A DNA stretch of 64,000 nucleotides from Saccharothrix sp. ST-888 (lineage in GTDB: Bacteria > Actinomycetota > Actinomycetes > Streptomycetales > Streptomycetaceae). A program made the position numbers and the translations under genes. Shown here piece by piece: positions 25,546-35,285 of the stretch (position 1 is its first letter; every line of letters starts with the position of its first letter). The notes below the pieces were generated by a model, which worked only from the letters and a program-made list of their open reading frames with translations, had not been told where the DNA came from and did not search any database. The DNA lies in the NCBI RefSeq assembly GCF_000955975.1, contig NZ_JYJF01000019.1, positions 11,573-75,572 on the forward strand, given 5' to 3'.

Positions 25546-26967
25546 ATGGAATCCTGGGCCACTTTCGGTGGCGACCTGCACCTTGACCTGACCGCCGGAC
25601 GGTCGCGCGGTCTCGGCCTGCGCGAAGCCCTGGAGGACGCGCTGCGCGCGGCGGTCCGCGACGGCCGGCTGCCGCCCGGCACCCGGCTGCCCTCCTCACG
25701 GGCCCTCTCCGGCGACCTCGGCATCGCCCGGAACACCGTCGCGGAGGCGTACGCCCAGCTCGCCGCCGAGGGCTGGCTGGCCTCCCGGCAGGGCTCGGGC
25801 ACGGTGGTGGCCGAACGCGGGACGCCGTCCGAGACCACCGCGCCGATCGCCCGGCCGCTCAAGTCCGCCGTCCGCTACGACCTGCTGCCCGGCCGGCCCG
25901 ACGTCTCGCTGTTTCCGCGCTCCGCCTGGCTGGCGGCGTCCCGCCGGGCGCTGACGGCGGCCCCCAACGAGGCGTTCGGCTACTCCGACCGGCGCGGGCG
26001 GATCGAGCTGCGCCGCGCCCTCGCCGAGTACCTGGCCCGGGTCCGCGGGGTACGGACCGACCCCGAGCGGATCCTGATCTGCGCGGGCTACACCCAGGGT
26101 CTCGGCCTGCTCTGCGGCGCACTGCGCGAGCGCGGCGTACGGGCGGTGGCGGTCGAGGAGTACGGGCTGCCGCCGCAGCAGCAGGTGATCACGGCGTCCG
26201 GGCTGGAGACCGTGGCGCTGCCCCTGGACGAGGCCGGGGCCCGTACCGACCTGCTGGCGGACTCCGGTGCGGGCGCGGTGGTGCTCACCTCGGCGCACCA
26301 GTTCCCGACCGGCGTACCGCTGCGGGCCGCGCGCCGGGCCGCCGCCGTCGCCTGGGCCCGCGAGAGCGGCGGGATCGTCATCGAGGACGACTACGACGGC
26401 GAGTTCCGCTACGACCGGCAGCCGATCGGCGCGATGCAGGCACTGGACCCGGAACGGGTGGTGTACGCGGGCACCACCAGCAAGAGCCTCGCGCCCGGGC
26501 TGCGCCTCGGCTGGCTCGCCCTGCCCGGGGACCTGGTCGAACCGGTGGGGCGGCAGAAGGAGTTGGCCGACGGGCAGTCCGGCGCCCTCGAACAGCTGGC
26601 CCTGGCCGAGCTGATCACCTCGGGCGGCTTCGACCGGCACATCCGCCGCTGCCGGCTGCACTACCGGCGCCGCCGCGACCAGTTGACGGCCCTCCTCGCC
26701 GAACGGGTCCCAGACGTCCGGGTCACCGGCATCGCGGCCGGACTGCACGCGGTCCTGCAGCTGCCGCCCGGATCGCTCAGCGAGGACGAACTGCGCCACC
26801 AGGCAGCCTGGTTGGGCCTCTCACTGCAGACCATGTCCGAGTGCCGCACACCCGCGGCCGGGCCGGCGCCGGACGCGCCGCCGGCGCTGGTGATCGGCTA
26901 CGGCACCCCGCCGGAGCACGCCTTCTCCGCCGCGCTGGACGCGCTCTGCACGCTGCTCCGGCTGTGA
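25546..26967 (+). CDS. MocR/PdxR-type GntR regulator with aminotransferase domain
   Basis: 473 residues. The N-terminal GntR winged helix (LPSSRALSGDLGIARNTVAE) is followed by a linker and a fold-type I aminotransferase-like domain. The PLP lysine is in YAGTTSKSLAPGLRLGWL, and the aspartate region is IVIEDDYDGEFRY. Such proteins sense PLP or an amine and usually regulate the divergent gene, here the AhpD-like gene. I chose ATG 25546; the open frame extends to 25495 but would overlap the divergent start. Confidence 0.88.
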   Translation: MESWATFGGDLHLDLTAGRSRGLGLREALEDALRAAVRDGRLPPGTRLPSSRALSGDLGIARNTVAEAYAQLAAEGWLASRQGSGTVVAERGTPSETTAPIARPLKSAVRYDLLPGRPDVSLFPRSAWLAASRRALTAAPNEAFGYSDRRGRIELRRALAEYLARVRGVRTDPERILICAGYTQGLGLLCGALRERGVRAVAVEEYGLPPQQQVITASGLETVALPLDEAGARTDLLADSGAGAVVLTSAHQFPTGVPLRAARRAAAVAWARESGGIVIEDDYDGEFRYDRQPIGAMQALDPERVVYAGTTSKSLAPGLRLGWLALPGDLVEPVGRQKELADGQSGALEQLALAELITSGGFDRHIRRCRLHYRRRRDQLTALLAERVPDVRVTGIAAGLHAVLQLPPGSLSEDELRHQAAWLGLSLQTMSECRTPAAGPAPDAPPALVIGYGTPPEHAFSAALDALCTLLRL

Positions 26968-26994
26968 GCGGGGTGCGCAGGGACGGCCCCGGCA

Positions 26995-27132
26995 CTACTT
27001 GTTGCGGCCCCCGAGCTCGAAGAGCAGGAGGATGAAACCGGCGAACACGTGGGTCGCCGCCGTGTAGACGATCACGCGTATCCAGACGCGGCGGTCTGCG
27101 ATGCGTCCGGCGTCGATGGTGCGCTTGGCCAT
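26995..27132 (-). CDS. DUF6126-like small membrane protein
   Basis: 45 residues with a GGGAGG ribosome site before ATG 27132. A basic N-terminus (RIADRRVWIRV) precedes one hydrophobic helix (VIVYTAATHVFAGFILLLFE) and a GGRNK end. It matches my recollection of a streptomycete small-protein family that is often found, as here, downstream of an XRE-cupin regulator. Function is unknown. Confidence 0.7.
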   Translation of the reverse strand: MAKRTIDAGRIADRRVWIRVIVYTAATHVFAGFILLLFELGGRNK

Positions 27133-27225
27133 GGTGGGCCTCCCGTCGAAGGTGTGGTCGTGTTCCGACCGGGGTTTCGGGGCCGGGACTTGTCCCGGCC
27201 GGTTGTGCGGGGACGTGGACTTCGG

Positions 27226-27329
27226 AGGGGCGGGGGACCTCACGGAACGGCAGGGTCCGAGGCACAACCCGCTCACCCGGTCAGGCTGAACGTCGGTGTC
27301 TTCCGACTCGCGCAGTTCCCCGCGCCCCT
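27226..27329. repeat. degenerate copy of the dispersed inverted repeat
   Basis: The right arm (27308-27329) matches the family core exactly (TCGCGCAGTTCCCCGCGCC). The left arm (27226-27246) is degenerate. It lies between two minus-strand genes. Confidence 0.6.
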
Positions 27330-27357
27330 CAAGGAACCGCTGTCCCGCCGACCGGGG

Positions 27358-27942
27358 CTAGTGCGCCCCGCCCAGGCAGAGTTCGCCGCCCGGGCTCTGC
27401 AACAGGGTGTGCAGGAAGAGCAACTCGACGCCGTTGGACGAGTCGGCCGCGATGCGGTGCGGGGTGAGCGAGTCGAAGTGTGCGGAGTCGCCCTCGTCCA
27501 GCAGGTGGACCTGCTCGCCGAGGGTCAGCCGCAGCCGCCCCCGCAGGACGTACAGCCACTCCTCACCGGGGTGCACCCTGACCACCGCGTCCTGCAGGCC
27601 GGCCGGTACGTGGACGCGCAGCGCCTGCATCGCCCGTCCCGGGGTGCCGGCGCGCCGGTAGCCCCAGCCGCCGGCCCGGCCCGGCTCGATCGCGCCGCCC
27701 CTGACCACCGGATCCGGGTCGCCCGGCAGCTCGCCGAGCAGCCCGGCGACCGTCGTGCCGTACGCCCGGGCCAGCCCGAGCAGTACCGGCAGCGAGGGCT
27801 GCCGCTGCCCGGTCTCCAGGCGCGACAGATACGCTGGGGAGAGGCCCACCCGGGTCGCCGCCGCTTCGAGCGTGTACCGGCTGCTCAGCCGGTGCTCCCG
27901 CAGTCTGGCGCCGAGGCCCTCGACCTCCTGGTCCGTACTCAT
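27358..27942 (-). CDS. XRE-cupin transcriptional regulator
   Basis: 194 residues. The N-terminal HTH_3 domain (YTLEAAATRVGLSPAYLSRL at about residues 22-41) and C-terminal cupin_2 domain (VRVHPGEEWLYVLRGRLRLT, DSAHFDSLTPHRI) define the small-molecule-sensing XRE-cupin class. I chose ATG 27942; the longer frame would run through the operator described next. Autoregulation is likely from the palindromes 30-55 bp upstream. Confidence 0.88.
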   Translation of the reverse strand: MSTDQEVEGLGARLREHRLSSRYTLEAAATRVGLSPAYLSRLETGQRQPSLPVLLGLARAYGTTVAGLLGELPGDPDPVVRGGAIEPGRAGGWGYRRAGTPGRAMQALRVHVPAGLQDAVVRVHPGEEWLYVLRGRLRLTLGEQVHLLDEGDSAHFDSLTPHRIAADSSNGVELLFLHTLLQSPGGELCLGGAH

Positions 27943-27971
27943 ACGCCCAGTCCACACCCGCCCTGCCCCAG

Positions 27972-27997
27972 AGGCAAGAAAATTGCCTGTGAGGCAA
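27972..27997. promoter_or_regulatory. operator of the XRE-cupin regulator
   Basis: Three alternating half-sites: AGGCAA (27972-27977), TTGCCT (27983-27988) and AGGCAA (27992-27997). They form the palindrome TTGCCT-GTG-AGGCAA and a second one with a 5-nt spacer. The location just upstream of the regulator start supports autorepression. Confidence 0.75.
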
Positions 27998-28100
27998 GAG
28001 GCCTCAAAAGGGGCCGTCCCTTCCCCCCGGGCCGGCGGGACTCCGGCGTCACATCGGTGCACGTCGACGACCGACCGCTCCGCGGGCGATGCTGTGGGTT

Positions 28101-28877
28101 ATGACGAAGTCGGACACCCGGGACTACGAGCGCGTACTCGATCTGGTCGTCGCGGTTCTGGAGACGGACGAGCCGGAGACCCTGTGGAACCTGCTCGCCG
28201 AGCACCTGCTCGACGTCTTCGGCAGCCGCACCGTGAGCATCACGGAGATGCACCGGACCCATCGGAGAGCCCGCACCGAGGGATGGGCACCGCAGCGGAT
28301 CGGACCGGCGATCAGCGAGCACGTGGAGCGGCAGATACGACAGCAGCATCCGCTGATCGGGTACCTCTCCGCCGGTGAGGTCCGCCCGGTGTCGGTGGCC
28401 GGGATCTGTTCCGGGTGGCGCGGCTCGGCGTGCTACGACGAGGCGTACCAGGCCTTCGGGACCACCCACCAGCTGGGCCTTCCGCTGGCCACGGCGCGGC
28501 ACACCATCAGGACCATCGTGCTCAGCCGCCGGGGCACCGACTTCGGTGCGCGCCGCCTGGCCATGGCCGACCGGATCCAGCCGCTGCTCGTCGGCGCGGA
28601 CCGCCAGCAGCACAGGCTGCGGCAGCTCCGCGACGCCGCTGCGGCGGCCGGTGCCGGCGACACGGTGCAGCGGGCCGCCGGGTACGGGCTGACGCCACGC
28701 GAACTGACCGTGCTGAGCCTGCTCACCGAGGGCCTCACGGCCGCTGCCATCGCCCGCCGCCTGGCCATCTCCCCGCACACGGTCAACCGCCACCTGGAGG
28801 GGATCTACCGCAAGCTCGACACCGACAACAAGGTCTCCGCCGTACGCATGGCCCACCGGCTGGGCCTGGCCCACTGA
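28101..28877 (+). CDS. LuxR-family transcriptional regulator
   Basis: 258 residues. The C-terminal LuxR HTH is complete: YGLTPRELTVLSLLTEGLTA, AIARRLAISPHTVNRHLEGI and YRKLDTDNKVSAVRMA. The N-terminal about 180 residues are a GAF/PAS-like helical-beta sensing domain with no receiver aspartate. I prefer ATG 28101 over 28089; neither has a clear ribosome site. It is divergent from the XRE-cupin gene. Confidence 0.82.
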   Translation: MTKSDTRDYERVLDLVVAVLETDEPETLWNLLAEHLLDVFGSRTVSITEMHRTHRRARTEGWAPQRIGPAISEHVERQIRQQHPLIGYLSAGEVRPVSVAGICSGWRGSACYDEAYQAFGTTHQLGLPLATARHTIRTIVLSRRGTDFGARRLAMADRIQPLLVGADRQQHRLRQLRDAAAAAGAGDTVQRAAGYGLTPRELTVLSLLTEGLTAAAIARRLAISPHTVNRHLEGIYRKLDTDNKVSAVRMAHRLGLAH

Positions 28878-29084
28878 GGCACCGGCGCGGGCGGTCGGGT
28901 CGGCCGGGGCGGGGCCGGATCGGGAACGCTGCGGCGCGGACGTACCGCCGGGTCCGGCCATAGGAAGTTCTCCCCATGGCACCGCCCCGGGCCGGTTGCC
29001 AGGATCTGAAGCGGGCGTGGGAGAGCGGCGGCGGCCGACCTCCCGCCCCCGGCCGTGCGCGAGGCGGGACGGCACCGGCCCCGT

Positions 29085-29111
29085 CCCCTGGACCGCAGGG
29101 GAGTCCAGGGG
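29085..29111 (-). terminator. hairpin after the PoxB-type gene
   Basis: CCCCTGGAC and GTCCAGGGG (9-bp stem, 9-nt loop), 28 bp beyond the stop of the minus-strand gene at 29140. Confidence 0.65.
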
Positions 29112-29139
29112 GCAGGGTCCGGCGAGCCTCCCGGCCGCG

Positions 29140-30873
29140 CTACGGCCGGGGGATGTTCCGCAGGTTGCTCCGGGCCAGGTCGATCATCCTGCCGACACCG
29201 CCGGACAGGACCGTCCGGCCCGCCGCCAGGGCGAAGCCCTTGAGCTGGGCGGCGGTGATGCGCGGCGGGATGGCGAGCGCGTTGGGGTCGGTGACCACGT
29301 CCACCAGCACCGGACCCGAGCGTTGCAGCGCCTCCGCCAGCACCTCCCGCACCTTCGCCGGGTCGGTCACCCGCTTCGCCTGGATGCCCATCGCGCGGGC
29401 GATGGCCGCGTAGTCCACGTCGCCGTTGTCGATCTCCCACTCGGGGTAGCCGGAGACCAGCATCTCCAGCTTGATCATGCCCAGCGCGCCGTTGTTGAAG
29501 ACCACCGTCTTCACCGGCAGCCGGTGCTTGGCCACCGTGAGCAGTTCACCGAGCAGCATGCCGAGCCCGCCGTCGCCGGACATCGAGACCACCTGCCGCC
29601 CGGGGAAGGCGAATTGGGCACCGATCGCATGCGGCAGCGCGTTGGCCATCGAGCCGTGCAGGAAGGAGCCGATCACCCGCCGCCGGCCGTTGGGCGTCAG
29701 ATAGCGGGCGGCCCAGACGTTGCACATACCGGTGTCGACCGTGAACACCGCGTCGTCGTCGGCGAGTTCGTCCAGCACGGCGGCCACGTACTCGGGATGG
29801 ATCGGCACCTGGTTCTCGATCTTCCTGGTGTAGGCGCTCACCACGCCCTCCAGCGCCTTGCAGTGCTTGTCCAGCAGCTCGTCGAGGAAGCGGCGGTCCT
29901 GCTTCTGCTCCAGCAGCGGCAGCACCGCCCGCAAGGTGGCCGACACGTCGCCGTGCACGGCGAGTTCGAGCGGCGTCCGGCGGCCGAGCCGGGTCGCGTC
30001 GTGGTCGACCTGGATGGTGCGGGTCTGCGGCAGGAAGGAGTCGTACGGGAAGTCGGTCCCCAGCAGCAGGACCAACTCGGCCTCGTGCAGCGCCTCGTGG
30101 CAGGCGCCGTAGCCGAGCAGCCCGCTCATCCCGACGTCGTACGGGTTGTCGTACTGGATCCACTCCTTGCCGCGCAGCGAGTGGCCGATCGGGGAGTTGA
30201 GCATTCCGGCGAGCTCCATCACCCCGGCGTGGGCGTCCCGGACCCCCGCTCCGCAGAACAGGGTCACCCGCTCCACCGAGTTGAGTGCCTGGGCCAGGGC
30301 CTGCACCTGGGACCAGGGCGGCGCGGCGACGGCCTGTTCGGCCAGGAAGTAGCTGCTGCCGGTCGGCCCGGCGGCCGGGAGCGCGGCGATGTCGCCGGGG
30401 AAGACCAGCACCGAGACACCGCGTGCGCCCAGTGCGTGCTGCACCGCGACCCGCAGCAGGCGGGGGAGCTGCTCGGGGGTGCCGACCAGTTCGCAGAAGC
30501 TGCTGCAGTCGGTGAACACCCGGTCGGGGTGGGTCTCCTGGAAGAAGCCGGTGCCGATCTGGCCGGAGGGGATGTGCGAGGCCAGCGCCAGCACCGGGAC
30601 GCCGCTGCGGTGGGCGTCGTAGAGGCCCTGGATCAGATGGGTGTTGCCGGGGCCGCAGGAGCCCGCGCAGACCGCCAGACGCCCGGTGAGCTCGGCCTCG
30701 GCCGCCGCCGCGAAGGCGCCGGCCTCCTCGTTGCGGACGTGCACCCAGTGCAGGTCGGGGGCCCGGCGGATGGCGTCCACCACGGGATTGAGGCTGTCGC
30801 CCACCACCCCGTAGACCCGCTCGACCCCGGCCTGCCGGAGTACCTCCACCATCTGCTCGGCCACGCTGCCCAT
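29140..30873 (-). CDS. PoxB-type thiamine-diphosphate enzyme
   Basis: 577 residues with the three-domain TPP enzyme layout. The N-terminal Pyr domain contains RNEEAGAFAAAAEAELTG with the catalytic Glu, then a central domain, then a PP domain with the GDG-N motif (SMSGDGGLGMLLGE to NNGALGMI). Best read as pyruvate:quinone oxidoreductase or pyruvate oxidase, giving acetate and CO2; acetolactate-synthase-like activity is an alternative. The start ATG 30873 has GAGGTGG upstream. It stands alone, with no visible electron-transfer partner. Confidence 0.85.
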   Translation of the reverse strand: MGSVAEQMVEVLRQAGVERVYGVVGDSLNPVVDAIRRAPDLHWVHVRNEEAGAFAAAAEAELTGRLAVCAGSCGPGNTHLIQGLYDAHRSGVPVLALASHIPSGQIGTGFFQETHPDRVFTDCSSFCELVGTPEQLPRLLRVAVQHALGARGVSVLVFPGDIAALPAAGPTGSSYFLAEQAVAAPPWSQVQALAQALNSVERVTLFCGAGVRDAHAGVMELAGMLNSPIGHSLRGKEWIQYDNPYDVGMSGLLGYGACHEALHEAELVLLLGTDFPYDSFLPQTRTIQVDHDATRLGRRTPLELAVHGDVSATLRAVLPLLEQKQDRRFLDELLDKHCKALEGVVSAYTRKIENQVPIHPEYVAAVLDELADDDAVFTVDTGMCNVWAARYLTPNGRRRVIGSFLHGSMANALPHAIGAQFAFPGRQVVSMSGDGGLGMLLGELLTVAKHRLPVKTVVFNNGALGMIKLEMLVSGYPEWEIDNGDVDYAAIARAMGIQAKRVTDPAKVREVLAEALQRSGPVLVDVVTDPNALAIPPRITAAQLKGFALAAGRTVLSGGVGRMIDLARSNLRNIPRP

Positions 30874-31335
30874 CGGGCCACCTCGTCTCACCGGCTGGTC
30901 ACAGCACGCCACCAGCCTGCGGTCACCACACCCTCCGAGCACCCGGCGCTACGCCGGACGGGGTACGCCCAGGGGCGTATACGGCAGCGCGGTCACTCCA
31001 CGGCCTTCAGCGGCATTGGGGCACGGGGTTGTCCGGGGTCTCCAGCCAGACCGTCCGTCCGTCCGTCCGCCGTGACGGTCAGGCCGAACCTGTCGAACCC
31101 GGGCCGGCCATGTGCCACCGGCATTCCGGGCTCACTGCGCCACCATCCCCGCCAGAGCACTCGCCAGCATCGGCGAAATCGCCTGGGTCGAACCCGACTA
31201 CCTTCCCGACCGCTGCACCGACCACCAGACTCGCCGGATCTGGTCCGCCCTGCCGCGCCTCACCGACCCATTCGCCGCCGTTTACCACGTCGAGGGTCGC
31301 GCCATCACGGCCTGAAGGGGCGCGGCCGGGAGGGA
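30874..31335. other. 462-bp stretch with a possible gene remnant
   Basis: Between the PoxB-type gene and the protease gene. A plus-strand frame at 31112-31315 keeps coding-like third-position GC and reads GEIAWVEPDYLPDRCTDHQT before ending. It has no ribosome site and no recognised family, so it may be the tail of a decayed gene. Otherwise nothing is seen. Confidence 0.35.
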
Positions 31336-32586
31336 TCAGCCCGCGAAGGCGGTGGTGCCGTTCGGGGTGCCGAGGCCGGTCGGGCCGTCGTAGCCGGGCC
31401 CCGCCTTGCAGAGGTAGGACGGCGAGCAGCTGCCGTTCGACCCGGTGGTCACGTCGTTCAGCGCGGAGGTGTGCGCGTACGGGAAGGATGCCGGGCTGCT
31501 GCCCGCGGACGGCGTGCCCGCCAGTGCGTACACACCCGCGATGATCGGCGAGGAGGCGCTGGTACCGCCGTAGACCGCCCAGCCGCTGCCGCCGTAGGTC
31601 TGGTAGACCGCGACACCGGTGGCCGGGTCGGCGACGGCGGAGACGTCCGAGACGGTGCGCCTGCCGCAGCCGGTGTCCTTCTGCCAGCTGGGCTTGGCGT
31701 CGTACGCCGAGCAGCCCGAGCCGGTGCCCTCGGTGCTGCTGGTGGACCACACCGACTCGCTCCAACCACGGGCGGTGGAGCTGCGGTTGAGTGCCGTGCC
31801 GCCGACGGAGGTGACGTACCGGGAGGACGCCGGGTACTGCGCGCCGTACGCCGAGTCACCCGCGCTGACGGTGATGGCGACACCCGGGTGGTTGAAGTAG
31901 GAGTTGTCGTACGAGGGGTCGGAGGAGGACTCCGGGCCGCCGTAGCTGTTGGAGACGAACTTGGCGCCGAGTCTGACGGCGGTGTTCACCGAGGTGCCGA
32001 GGTTGGCCGTGGTGGCGCTGGTGGCCTCGACCAGGATGATCTTCGCGTTGGGTGCGACCGCGGAGACCATGTCGAGGTCGAGCGATATCTCACCGGCCCA
32101 ACCGGAGTTCTTGGTCGGGTACTTGGTGCCACCGGTCTGGTTGACCTTCTTGAAGCAGCCGTTGGCGGTGGTGCAGGCCGGCAGGCCGTACTGGGAGCGG
32201 TAGACCGCCAGGTCGGACTCGGCGTTGGGGTCGTCGTACGCGTCCACGATGGCGACGGTCTGACCCGCTCCGCCGCCCACCGGGAGGTTGTACGCGCTGC
32301 GCAGGTCGCTCGGGCCGTAGCCGGACGGCGTCGCGTCGGGGGTGACGCCGAGTGCGTGGACCCGCTGGACCGTGCTGGTGACCCGCAGCGCGTCACAGGC
32401 CATGGTGTCGCCCTTGGCGAGGGTGTCACAGGCCCGCACCCACGACGTACCGCCCTTGGTGTGGACGGTGGTTGGTGCCGCACCGGCGGGAACGGCGGTC
32501 GAGACGGCGGACACCGCGAGGGCTGCGGTGCCCGCGAGCGCCAGGACGAACCGGCGGGTGGACGCGGGCATGGTGGGGGAATGCAC
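31336..32586 (-). CDS. secreted S53-family (sedolisin-like) serine protease
   Basis: 416 residues. A signal peptide (RRFVLALAGTAALAVSAVST, cleavage near AGA-AP) is followed by a sedolisin-type catalytic domain. Acidic residues are visible in WAGEISLDLDMVSAVAPNAK, and the serine is in YGGTSASSPIIAG (Ser about 345). AITVSAGDSAYG provides the oxyanion region. It lacks the long propeptide of classical sedolisins. I chose GTG 32586 because AGGAGG sits 7 nt upstream; ATG 32571 is possible. It is probably an extracellular endopeptidase. Confidence 0.82.
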   Translation of the reverse strand: MHSPTMPASTRRFVLALAGTAALAVSAVSTAVPAGAAPTTVHTKGGTSWVRACDTLAKGDTMACDALRVTSTVQRVHALGVTPDATPSGYGPSDLRSAYNLPVGGGAGQTVAIVDAYDDPNAESDLAVYRSQYGLPACTTANGCFKKVNQTGGTKYPTKNSGWAGEISLDLDMVSAVAPNAKIILVEATSATTANLGTSVNTAVRLGAKFVSNSYGGPESSSDPSYDNSYFNHPGVAITVSAGDSAYGAQYPASSRYVTSVGGTALNRSSTARGWSESVWSTSSTEGTGSGCSAYDAKPSWQKDTGCGRRTVSDVSAVADPATGVAVYQTYGGSGWAVYGGTSASSPIIAGVYALAGTPSAGSSPASFPYAHTSALNDVTTGSNGSCSPSYLCKAGPGYDGPTGLGTPNGTTAFAG

Positions 32587-32798
32587 CGGACTGCCTCCTG
32601 TGGCTGGGCTGGTGAACCCTTGTGGGGCCGGGGGCTGCGCGTGGGGGCGGTCGCACGGGCAGGGTGAGCACCGGCGACCGGGCAGGCGGAAGCGGCGGCC
32701 GTCGAGGCCGCCACGCACCACCGGGAACCGGCGCCGACGCTAGCCAGCCATGGGCAGGTCAAACAACGGGCCGGTCAGGATTCGACCATCCCTTTACC

Positions 32799-32819
32799 GC
32801 CCGGAGGGGAAAGCCGGGC
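32799..32819 (-). terminator. hairpin after the GH65 gene
   Basis: GCCCGG and CCGGGC with a 9-nt loop, 70 bp downstream of the minus-strand stop at 32889. It is a weak candidate. Confidence 0.4.
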
Positions 32820-32888
32820 CGAACTCACAGCTCCCGGTGATTGCGCCGGCAACCGCGAACTCCCTAACCACAGAAGGAGTTGACTGTG

Positions 32889-35285
32889 TCACTCGGCAGG
32901 CAGGTGCTCCACCACACCGATCGGCAGGCCCGCCTGCGCCTGCCGCCTGGCCGGCTCACGACCGGGCGGCTGGGTGCACCGCTCGGGCTGGCTGGTGGGC
33001 GTCACGGTCGGACGGCCGACCGGCCTGCCCTGCTCCAGCTTCAGCTGCTCCCCCTCGTGCAGCAGGGTCAGCAGCGTGCCCCGGCGCAGCGTGTAGGTCG
33101 TGCGCTGATGGGTGATCTCCACGTGCAGCAGCTGGTCCCGCACCACCATGGCGAAGGACAACCGCCCCAGTCCGGCGGGCAGTCGGGGCCGGAAGGAGAG
33201 CTCCTCATCGTGGTCGCGCAGGCCGCCGAAGCCGGCCACCAGGGCGATGCAGGCCCCCGCCAGCGAGGCCATGTGCAGGCCGTCCTTGGTGTTGCCGCCG
33301 AGGTCGTGCAGGTCCATCAGGGCTGCCTCGGCGGTGTAGTCGTACGCCAGGTCCAGCTGGCCGACCTCGGCCGCGATGACCGCCTGCGTGCAGGCGGAGA
33401 GCGAGGAGTCGCGGACCGTGAGCCGCTCGTAGTAGGCGAAGTTGCGGGCCTTCTGCTCCGCGGTGAAGGCGTCGCCGCGCACCTGCATGGCCAGCACCAG
33501 GTCGGCCTGCTTGACCACCTGCTTGCGGTACAGGTCGAAGTACGGGAAGTGCAGCAGCAGCGGGTACTTCTCCGGCGGGGTGTTCTCGAAGTCCCAGAAC
33601 TGGTGGTCGGTGAAGTTGTCGGCCTGCGGATGGATGCCGATCTTCTCGTCGTACGGGATGTACATGGCCGCGGCCGCGTCCCGCCAGGCCGCCGCCTCCT
33701 CGGTGTCCACGCCGAGGCCGGAGGCCTGGTGCATGTGCCGGGTGACGGTCTCGGCGGCGACCCGCAGGTTGGTCTGCGCCATCAGGTTGGTGAAGACGTT
33801 GTTGTCCGCGATGGCGCTGTACTCGTCGGGTCCGGTGACGCCCTCGATCCGGAACCGGCCCTCCGAGTCGTGGTGGCCGAGCGAGCGCCACATCCGGGCG
33901 GTCTCCACCAGCAGTTCCAGCCCCAGGGTCTGTTCGAAGTCGACGTCCCCGGTGGCCCGGCAGTAGCGGGCGACCGCGACCGCGATGTCCGCGCCGATGT
34001 GGAAGGCCGCCGTACCGGCCGGCCAGTAGCCCGAGCACTCCTCACCGTGGATCGTACGCCAGGGGAACACCGCTCCGGCCAGGCCGAGTTGGGCGGCCCG
34101 GTCACGGGCCATCGGCAGCGTTCCGTGCCGCCAGGTGAGCACCTGTTTGACCGCCGAGGGCATGGCGTAGGTGAGCACCGGCAGGACGAAGGTCTCGGTG
34201 TCCCAGAAGCTGTGCCCGTCATAGCCGGGGCCGGTCAGCCCCTTGGCGGGGATGGCCCGTTCCTCGCTCCGCGCGCCCGCCTGCAGCACGTGGAAGAGCG
34301 CGAAGCGGACGGCCTGCTGCAACTCCACGTCGCCGTCCAGCTGGACGTCGCTGGTGTCCCAGAACTTCTTGAGGAACTGCTGCTGTTCGGCGTACAGCCC
34401 GTCCCAGCCGGTGAACCGCGCGGCGGTCAGCGCGGCCTCGACCTGGTCGCGGACCGCGGGCAGCGAGCGGGTCGCCGACCAGCCGTAGGAGATGAGCTTG
34501 ACCAACCGCAGCTGCTCGCCCGGTTTCAGCACCGTGGTGACGCTGAACCGGCCCTGGTCCTCGACGCATTCGGCGGTGGCGTCGAAGTGCTCCGGCCCCT
34601 CGACCAGGTGGTCCATCCCGGCTGCCACCCGCAGGCCGCTGAACCTGGTCCGGTGCACCAGGACGGCCTTCATCCCGGAGGCGTGCGCGGCCTCGCCGAC
34701 CAGCGGCGCCTCCAGGGCGGCCGCGGCCCGCGGATCGCCCGAGCCGTCCGGGAGCTGCTCGTTGGCGACCAGCTCGGACTGGAGCACGATCCGCACCGGA
34801 CCGTCCACCGCGGTGACCCGGTAGTCGATCGCGGCGATCGCCCGCTGGGTCAGCGAGACCAGCCGGCAGGACTTGACCTTGACGGTCCGCCCGGCGGGCG
34901 AGGTCCATTCGGCGTCGCGCCGCAGGACCCCTTCGCGGAAGTCCAGCCTCCGCTGGTGGCTGCGGAGTTCGCCGTAGCGCAGGTCGAAGGGCTCGTCGTC
35001 GACCAGCAGCCGGATGATCTTCCCGTTGGTGACGTTGATGACGCTCTGCCCGGACTCCGGGAAGCCGTAACCGCCCTCGGCGTACGGCAGCGGGCGCAGC
35101 TCGAAGACGCCGTTGAGGTAGGTGCCGGGCAGGCCGTGCGGCTCGCCCTCGTCCAGGTTGGCGCGCAGGCCGATGTGGCCGTTGGAGAGTGCGAACACCG
35201 ATTCGGCGCGGGCGAGTCCGGGCAGGTCCAGGCCCTCTTCGGCGAGGCCCCAGGGGTCGATGGTGAAGACGTTGGAGGGGCTCAT
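32889..35285 (-). CDS. GH65 glycoside phosphorylase/hydrolase
   Basis: 798 residues covering the GH65 layout: an N-terminal beta-sandwich, an (alpha/alpha)6 barrel with the general acid in VTGPDEYSA (Glu about 488), and a C-terminal beta domain. GYDGHSFWDTETFVLPVLTY and FHIGADIA are typical of maltose/trehalose/kojibiose phosphorylases. It would cleave an alpha-glucosidic disaccharide with phosphate to give beta-glucose-1-phosphate. The next gene, overlapping by 4 bp, encodes the beta-phosphoglucomutase needed for that product. Exact disaccharide specificity is not readable. The last about 50 residues are a basic Pro/Gln-rich tail. Confidence 0.88.
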   Translation of the reverse strand: MSPSNVFTIDPWGLAEEGLDLPGLARAESVFALSNGHIGLRANLDEGEPHGLPGTYLNGVFELRPLPYAEGGYGFPESGQSVINVTNGKIIRLLVDDEPFDLRYGELRSHQRRLDFREGVLRRDAEWTSPAGRTVKVKSCRLVSLTQRAIAAIDYRVTAVDGPVRIVLQSELVANEQLPDGSGDPRAAAALEAPLVGEAAHASGMKAVLVHRTRFSGLRVAAGMDHLVEGPEHFDATAECVEDQGRFSVTTVLKPGEQLRLVKLISYGWSATRSLPAVRDQVEAALTAARFTGWDGLYAEQQQFLKKFWDTSDVQLDGDVELQQAVRFALFHVLQAGARSEERAIPAKGLTGPGYDGHSFWDTETFVLPVLTYAMPSAVKQVLTWRHGTLPMARDRAAQLGLAGAVFPWRTIHGEECSGYWPAGTAAFHIGADIAVAVARYCRATGDVDFEQTLGLELLVETARMWRSLGHHDSEGRFRIEGVTGPDEYSAIADNNVFTNLMAQTNLRVAAETVTRHMHQASGLGVDTEEAAAWRDAAAAMYIPYDEKIGIHPQADNFTDHQFWDFENTPPEKYPLLLHFPYFDLYRKQVVKQADLVLAMQVRGDAFTAEQKARNFAYYERLTVRDSSLSACTQAVIAAEVGQLDLAYDYTAEAALMDLHDLGGNTKDGLHMASLAGACIALVAGFGGLRDHDEELSFRPRLPAGLGRLSFAMVVRDQLLHVEITHQRTTYTLRRGTLLTLLHEGEQLKLEQGRPVGRPTVTPTSQPERCTQPPGREPARRQAQAGLPIGVVEHLPAE

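Noticed and set aside
28996..32667. 1223-residue plus-strand frame
   Set aside because: Antisense to the PoxB-type and protease genes; His/Gly/Arg-rich composition of a shadow.
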